Shown here one piece after another: positions 59,115-64,000 of a stretch of 64,000 nt of DNA (positions are counted from its first letter, which is position 1; the number at the start of each line of letters is the position of its first letter). Made by a program: the position numbers and the translations under genes. The notes beneath the pieces were generated by a model that saw nothing but the letters and a program-made list of their open reading frames with translations, was not told where the DNA came from and searched no databases. Origin of the DNA: Roseateles sp. DAIF2 (GTDB taxonomy: Bacteria > Pseudomonadota > Gammaproteobacteria > Burkholderiales > Burkholderiaceae_C); contig NZ_CP049919.1 of assembly GCF_015624425.1 (NCBI RefSeq), positions 5,146,001 to 5,210,000 of the forward strand, read 5' to 3'.

Positions 59115-61763
59115 TCAGAAGTGCTTGATCTCCAGCGTGGCCAGGAAGCCGCGACCGGTCGTGCTGTCGCGGAAGTTCGAATAGTGCTGCGAGAAACGCG
59201 GCGTCTTGTCGAACAGATTGTTGATGCCCACGCTCAGCTTAGCGTTCGGCAGCACCTGGAAGCTGGCATGCGCGTTCCATGCGGTATAGCTGCCCAGGCG
59301 CTTCACTTCCTCGCCTTCGTGAATGTTGGCCGGCGAATCGTAGTCGAGGGTGTCGGCCTTGGTCAGCGCGGTCAGGCGCAGCTTGACGGGACCGCGGCTG
59401 AAGCCGAGCACCACCTTGTTGCGCCATTTCGGCAGCAGATAGCCGTCCAGGCGACTGGTCAGCGGCTGGCCTTCGATGTCCGACTGCTTGTAGCTGAACA
59501 CCTTATTGAACTCATGCTCCAGCGTGAAGCGTCCCAGGTCCGTGGTCAGCCCGGCTTTCAAGCTCAGATCCACACCCGAGGTCTCGATCCGGCCCACGTT
59601 CATGTAAGGCAAGATCAGCCCCTTCAAACGCCCATGCTTCAGACCCGGGAACTGGGCTTCCAGATTGGGGTTGCGCGGGTCGCGCAGCACCATCTTGTCG
59701 AAGCCGGGAGTGGTGAGCTCATGGTCCAGCAGGTATTGGGCATCCAGGGTCTGGATGGTGTCGCGTTGGCGCAGCTGATAGGCGTCCGCCGAGACGAACA
59801 CATCACGCACCGGCTCCACCACCATCCCCAGCGAAAACACCTTGGTACGCTCGGGCTTCAGCTCGGGATTGGCACGGATGTCCAGTTCGGGGCTGTACTT
59901 GCACTGCGCACTTCCATAGCCCAGCGGCTTGCAGCGCACCCAGTCGGCCACGGTGGTGTAGGCGCGCGACGGCCCCATGTACAGCTCGGGCAAGGAGGGC
60001 GCCTTGAAAGCCGTATTGGCATTGCCGCGCAGCAGCACCTCCTTCATCGGTCGGAAGGCGAAGGCCAGCTTGGGATTGGTCGTGCCGCCGAAGTCGTTGT
60101 AACGGTCGTGGCGCAGTGCCGCCTGAATCTCCAGCTGCTTGAACGGCTGCAGGTTCAGCTCGCCATAGATCGACACGACGCGACGCGAGCCCTTGGCACC
60201 CGTGCCACCCAGGTTCTCGATCTCGCCGCGCGCCACGGCGGCATCCGGCGTGTCTTCCATCTTGTCATGCATGGCCTGGAGGCCACCGGCAAAGCCCACC
60301 GGGCCACCCAGCGTGAACCATTCGGCGTTGGACACCTTGAGGTCGACCACGCTCAGCTGCGTCGTCGCCTCGCGGTGGGTGCTGGCCAGCATAGGCAGCA
60401 CGCTGGCCATGGGATTCGCCTGGATCCAGGGGTTGTAGCTGCCGGTCTGCAAGGCCTTGAGCACCTCAGCCGACTTCAGGCGGTTGCTGTCGTCGGTGGA
60501 GACCTCGTTGCGCGCCAGCATCGCGGCCGTTTCCCAGTCCCAAGCGCCGTAGACGCCGCGAACGCCCAGCAGCGCACGGGTCGAGGTCGACTCCACCTTC
60601 GACTGGACCTGCCCCGCCTCTGAGATGGCACGGTAAATCTGCAGCGGCGAGCGACTCACCACACCGGTGGACGGGTTCGTGACCGTGCCCAGGTCGGCAC
60701 GCCAGGTGGCCCAGGTCGGCTGAATGTAGCGGGCGGTCGAGTTCGCGATATAGGAATAGCCTTCTGCCCACTCCGCCGTGGTGCGATTCAGGGTCAGTTC
60801 GGAGAAAAGCGTCGTGCTGTCTGACAGCAGCAGATTGCCGATCAGCCCAAAACCCGCCCGCGTGATGTCCGGCGTGGTGGAGTCGCTGGCCGCACGGTCG
60901 GTACGGCAGTACTGGTCGCCCCGGTCATCCACCTCGATCTGCGCGGTCGGGCAGCCCGGCATGGCATAGCGGTTGTTGGCATTGAAGCCGTTCACCACGT
61001 TGTACGAACCCGGGCCGCGATTGAAGGCGCGGTTGTCCAGCCCGCCATACGGACGCTGATCAAGGCTGGCCGTGTACTTGTGCTCCGTGGGCCGGCGCGG
61101 ATCGCGCTGCAGCAGATCGATGTTGAACAGCAGGTTGTAGCGATCCTTGGCCTGGTCGCCGATGCCGCCGGTGATGCCAACCGAAATGGTGCTCTCGTCG
61201 CCGGCCTGGTTGCGCGACACCGAGGTCATGCTCTCCAGGCCCTGGAAATTCTGGCGCGTCTTGAAGTTGATCACCCCGGCCACGGCATCCGAGCCGTAGA
61301 TCGCCGAAGCGCCGTCACGCAGGATTTCGATCTGGTCGATCGCGTTCAGCGGCAAGCTGTTGATGTCGACCGAGCTCTGCGACAGGTTTTCCGAGTAGCC
61401 GTAGTTGGCCAGGCGCCGGCCATTCAACAGGATCAGCACGTTCTTGGCGCCCATGCCGCGCAGCGACACGGTGGCCGCCCCTTGTGCAAAGGAGTTGCTG
61501 GTGGTGCCGGTCTCATAGCTGTCGGTCGCTGTCAGCTGACTCAGGACCTCGATCGCGGTCGAGGCGCCCGAGGCCTGGATCTGCTCGCGTTTGATCACCT
61601 CCACCGCCAACGGGCCTTCCGCGGAAACCCGTTTGATGTTGGAGCCGACCACCACCACCTTGTCGAGCTTCTGTGGATCCTGCGCCTGGGCCTGCACCTG
61701 CGCACAGCAGATCAGTGCGGCCATCGCACCCAAGGTTCGTGTGAACTTCAAAGAGCTTTGCAT
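59115..61763 (-). CDS. TonB-dependent outer-membrane receptor
   Basis: This 882-residue protein has a signal peptide (MQSSLKFTRTLGAMAALICCAQVQAQAQ), a TonB box-like start (LDKVVVVGSNIKR), a plug domain (SQLTATDSYETG, SLRGMGAKNVLILLNGRRLANYG, LPLNAIDQIEILRDGASAIYGSDAVAGVINFKT) and a beta-barrel with a terminal aromatic (GRGFLATLEIKHF). The NIKR-type plug with 'AIYGSDAVAGVIN' is common in receptors for oligopeptides, sugars or other organic substrates as well as siderophores, so the ligand is open. It is divergent from the iorAB genes and may import a compound oxidised by them. Several Cys pairs in the loops are notable. Confidence 0.93.
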   Translation of the reverse strand: MQSSLKFTRTLGAMAALICCAQVQAQAQDPQKLDKVVVVGSNIKRVSAEGPLAVEVIKREQIQASGASTAIEVLSQLTATDSYETGTTSNSFAQGAATVSLRGMGAKNVLILLNGRRLANYGYSENLSQSSVDINSLPLNAIDQIEILRDGASAIYGSDAVAGVINFKTRQNFQGLESMTSVSRNQAGDESTISVGITGGIGDQAKDRYNLLFNIDLLQRDPRRPTEHKYTASLDQRPYGGLDNRAFNRGPGSYNVVNGFNANNRYAMPGCPTAQIEVDDRGDQYCRTDRAASDSTTPDITRAGFGLIGNLLLSDSTTLFSELTLNRTTAEWAEGYSYIANSTARYIQPTWATWRADLGTVTNPSTGVVSRSPLQIYRAISEAGQVQSKVESTSTRALLGVRGVYGAWDWETAAMLARNEVSTDDSNRLKSAEVLKALQTGSYNPWIQANPMASVLPMLASTHREATTQLSVVDLKVSNAEWFTLGGPVGFAGGLQAMHDKMEDTPDAAVARGEIENLGGTGAKGSRRVVSIYGELNLQPFKQLEIQAALRHDRYNDFGGTTNPKLAFAFRPMKEVLLRGNANTAFKAPSLPELYMGPSRAYTTVADWVRCKPLGYGSAQCKYSPELDIRANPELKPERTKVFSLGMVVEPVRDVFVSADAYQLRQRDTIQTLDAQYLLDHELTTPGFDKMVLRDPRNPNLEAQFPGLKHGRLKGLILPYMNVGRIETSGVDLSLKAGLTTDLGRFTLEHEFNKVFSYKQSDIEGQPLTSRLDGYLLPKWRNKVVLGFSRGPVKLRLTALTKADTLDYDSPANIHEGEEVKRLGSYTAWNAHASFQVLPNAKLSVGINNLFDKTPRFSQHYSNFRDSTTGRGFLATLEIKHF

Positions 61764-62103
61764 GGTTCTTCTTTATCAATGAATGCCGGGTAGGCATGAA
61801 AGCCGGCCCCTCCTCCGTGGTAGCCGGCGAAACGCGAAAGACAGGCGCTTGATCCCCCTTCCGCAAGGAGCGCGCATTCTCTGCAAGCCCACCCGACAAA
61901 CCAAGCGCGAATCCAGCAGCAACTGCTGGCTACACCACATTGCCGTGACACCCAATTGACATTGCCGCCTTGATTCCGTAAGTAAATTATTGTTTCCAAA
62001 TCCCTTCGATCGATCCACCCACGATCGGAGCAAACAAGGGGCGACAGAACCGGGCCAGTCCCGCTACGCTTGCAACCTCGCCCCACCCCACAGGAGCCCA
62101 TTC
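61764..62103. other. Divergent promoter region between the TonB receptor and iorA (340 nt)
   Basis: I see no gene here. A -35-like TTGACA at 61956-61961 is followed 17 nt later by TAAGTA (61979-61984), a weak -10, directed towards iorA. The 61975-62000 region is AT-rich (TAAGTAAATTATTG). A GATCGATC-type palindrome occurs near 62010. An AGGAG ribosome-binding site precedes iorA. Confidence 0.4.
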
Positions 62104-62574
62104 ATGAGTCTGAAACTGACCGTCAACGGCCGCGCCGTCACGCTCGACGCCGACCCGAACGAGCCCTTGTTGTGGGCCTTGCGCGAGGACCTGCAGTTGA
62201 CCGGCACCAAGTTCGGTTGCGGCATGGCGCTGTGCGGTGCCTGCACCGTGCATCTGGACGGCCAGCCGATCCGCTCCTGCCAGACGCCGGTCTCGGCCGC
62301 GGCCGGCAAGAAGGTCACGACGATCGAGGGCATCGGCGCCTCGCGCACCGGCAAGGCGGTGCAGGCCGCCTGGGTCAAGATCGACGTGCCGCAATGCGGC
62401 TACTGTCAGAGCGGCCAGATCATGAGCGCCTGCGCGCTGCTGGCCGGGAAGAAGAATCCCAGCGACGCCGACATCGACAACGCGATGAGCGGCAATATCT
62501 GCCGCTGTGGCACCTACAACCAGATCCGCGCCGCTATTCATGCCGCCGCGGGCTCGCTGGCGAAGGGAGCCTGA
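62104..62574 (+). CDS. iorA: Isoquinoline 1-oxidoreductase-type [2Fe-2S] subunit
   Basis: This 156-residue xanthine-oxidase-family iron-sulfur subunit has the plant-type cluster motif [24 protein letters not shown] and the second cluster motif [13 protein letters not shown] plus [12 protein letters not shown]. It passes electrons from the molybdenum subunit encoded next. ATG 62104 has AGGAG upstream, and the longer frame from 61990 is non-conserved. The stop is one nt before iorB (TGAGATG). The true substrate is unknown. The name reflects the IorAB architecture (small Fe-S plus TAT-exported large subunit without FAD). Confidence 0.93.
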   Translation: MSLKLTVNGRAVTLDADPNEPLLWALREDLQLTGTKFGCGMALCGACTVHLDGQPIRSCQTPVSAAAGKKVTTIEGIGASRTGKAVQAAWVKIDVPQCGYCQSGQIMSACALLAGKKNPSDADIDNAMSGNICRCGTYNQIRAAIHAAAGSLAKGA

Positions 62575-62575
62575 G

Positions 62576-64000
62576 ATGAATGCACCGACTCGCCGCGAAT
62601 TCCTGCAGGCCTGTGGCGCCCTGAGCCTGAGCTTCGCGCTGCCCGCCGGCAGCGCCCGCGCCCAGGCCGGCGCCCAGAGCAACACCTTCGCCCCCAATGC
62701 CTGGCTGCGCATCACGCCGGACGGCCGCATCACCGTGGTCTGCGGCTCGGCCGAGATGGGCCAGGGCGTGCTGACCGCGATCCCGATGCTGGTGGCCGAG
62801 GAGCTGGACGCCGACTGGCGCCAGGTCGGCGTCGAGCAGGCGCCGGTCGACCAGGCCTACAACAACCCGATGTTCGGCATGCAGGCCACCGGCGGCAGCA
62901 CCACGGTGCGCGCGCATTGGACGCCGGTGCGCCAGGCCGGCGCAGCGGCGCGCCAGATGCTGCTCGCCGCCGCGGCCGAGCGCTGGAAGCTCGATGCCGG
63001 ACAGCTGCGCACCCAGGCCGGCCAGGTGCTGGGCCCGGGCGGCAAGAAGATCGGCTACGGCGCCCTGGTGCAGGCCGCCAGCCAGCAGCCGGTGCCCGAC
63101 AAGCCGGTGCTGAAGTCCAGCGCCGATTTCAGGATCCTGGGCAAGCCGACGCGCCGCCTGGACACGCCGGCCAAGGTCAACGGCACGGCCAAGTTCGGCA
63201 TCGATGCGCGGGTCGACGGCATGCTGGTCGCGGTGATGGCGCGCGCGCCCGGCGCCGGCATCAAGCCCAAGCCCTATGACGAGGCCAAGGCGCGCGCCGT
63301 CAAGGGCGTGCAGGCGGTGATCGCGATCCCCAGCGGCGTGGCCGTGCTGGCCGATGGCTACTGGGCCGCGCGCCAGGGCCGCGACGCGCTGGCGGTGGAA
63401 TGGGAGCTGGGCGCGCAGGCCGGGCTGTCGGCCGACAAGGTCAGCGCGCAGCTGGGCAGCGCGGCCGATGGCGCCGCCGCCATCGCGGCCCAGGCCGGCG
63501 ACGCCAAGGCGGCGCTCGCGGCCGCCGGCGCCGCGGTGCTGAAGGCCAGCTACGAGGTGCCCTACCTGGCCCATGCCTGCATGGAGCCGCTGAACTGCCT
63601 GGCCTGGGTACAAAAGGCTCCGGGGGGCGACGAGGTGACGATCTGGGCCGGCACGCAGAGCCAGGGGCCGTCGCAGGGCATTCTCGGCCAGGTGGCCCAG
63701 GTCACGCCGGCCAAGGTCAAGGTCAACACCCTGCTGCTGGGCGGGGGCTTCGGCCGGCGCTTCGCGCCCGACTTCACGATCGACGCCACCCTGCTGTCCA
63801 AGGCCAGCGGTCGGCCGGTCAAGCTGATCTACACCCGCGAGGACGACATGGCCGCCGGCTACTACCGCCCGGCCTCGCTGGTGCGCTTCGAGGGCGCACT
63901 GGACGGCAAGGGCAGCATCGGCGCGCTGCGCGCCGACATCGGCAGCCCCTCGATCATGGCCGCCTCGGGCTTCATGAAGATCCCGGAGAACGGCGTCGAC
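62576..64000 (+). CDS. iorB: Isoquinoline 1-oxidoreductase-type molybdopterin subunit (5' part)
   Basis: ATG 62576 starts a TAT signal (TRREFLQACGALSLSFALPAGSARAQA) followed by a large-subunit domain: WLRITPDGRITVVCGSAEMGQGVLTAIPMLVAEELDADW, TGGSTTVRAHW, the RILGKPTRRLDTPAKVNGTAKFGIDARV block and YLAHACMEPLNCLAW, LLLGGGFGRRF. It is 475 residues to the window end, and roughly 250-280 more would be expected. It is exported folded with its cofactor to the periplasm together with IorA. The remainder lies beyond the window. Molybdenum cofactor and redox partner genes are not visible here. Confidence 0.93.
   Translation, partial: MNAPTRREFLQACGALSLSFALPAGSARAQAGAQSNTFAPNAWLRITPDGRITVVCGSAEMGQGVLTAIPMLVAEELDADWRQVGVEQAPVDQAYNNPMFGMQATGGSTTVRAHWTPVRQAGAAARQMLLAAAAERWKLDAGQLRTQAGQVLGPGGKKIGYGALVQAASQQPVPDKPVLKSSADFRILGKPTRRLDTPAKVNGTAKFGIDARVDGMLVAVMARAPGAGIKPKPYDEAKARAVKGVQAVIAIPSGVAVLADGYWAARQGRDALAVEWELGAQAGLSADKVSAQLGSAADGAAAIAAQAGDAKAALAAAGAAVLKASYEVPYLAHACMEPLNCLAWVQKAPGGDEVTIWAGTQSQGPSQGILGQVAQVTPAKVKVNTLLLGGGFGRRFAPDFTIDATLLSKASGRPVKLIYTREDDMAAGYYRPASLVRFEGALDGKGSIGALRADIGSPSIMAASGFMKIPENGVD

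Overview
The window is very GC-rich DNA with dense, same-strand, often overlapping genes. The gene families present (ImpA-type TssA, TagJ, TIGR02270, liu and bio genes, IorAB, a CHASE2 kinase) point to a betaproteobacterium of the order Burkholderiales, probably a Roseateles/Rubrivivax-like lineage. That placement is inferred from gene content and composition only.

The left 37 kb is one type VI secretion (T6SS) locus. After the end of a hybrid sensor kinase (1-780) comes a forward core operon: tssA, tssB, tssC, hcp, a second hcp, tagJ, tssE, tssF, tssG, tssH/clpV. Three cargo segments interrupt it: an unknown gene (5350-5772), a Tae1-like amidase effector with a putative periplasmic immunity protein (6796-7883), and a protein with a remote actin-fragmin/PI3-kinase-like signature (8496-9491). 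After clpV come a lipoprotein, an IS3-family insertion sequence and an IS-truncated periplasmic gene. Then follow vgrG (with a frameshift), a DUF6484 gene, the Ser/Thr kinase ppkA, a polysaccharide-deacetylase lipoprotein, a TPR lipoprotein, a convergent LysM/TPR lipoprotein, a TIGR02270 gene, a 55-residue membrane ORF, tagH (fha) and pppA. A reverse operon tssJ-tssK-tssL-tssM-tagF closes the locus. PpkA, PppA, the FHA protein and TagF together form a threonine-phosphorylation control circuit. A nonamer, TGACTTTCG, stands about 70-95 nt before five separate T6SS transcription units and looks like a locus-wide promoter or regulator site.

From 37.4 to 41.6 kb lie a RibD/DHFR-like reductase, two secreted lipoproteins carrying short tandem DNA repeats (PTT and DN linkers), and an unassigned membrane protein.

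From 41.6 to 53.3 kb, leucine/isovalerate catabolism (liuB, liuC, liuD, liuE) is interleaved on the reverse strand with biotin synthesis (bioA-bioF-bioD-bioB). Methylcrotonyl-CoA carboxylase is biotin-dependent, so cofactor supply and consumer sit in one run of genes. A divergent TetR regulator with a clear inverted-repeat site lies at the head. liuA is not in the window.

The right end holds two membrane proteins, a structured MITE-like element (54252-54518), a FecR/LysM protein paired with a CHASE2 hybrid histidine kinase, a TonB-dependent receptor, and a divergent molybdenum hydroxylase pair (iorA and a truncated iorB) that runs off the window. No tRNA, rRNA or CRISPR array was seen.
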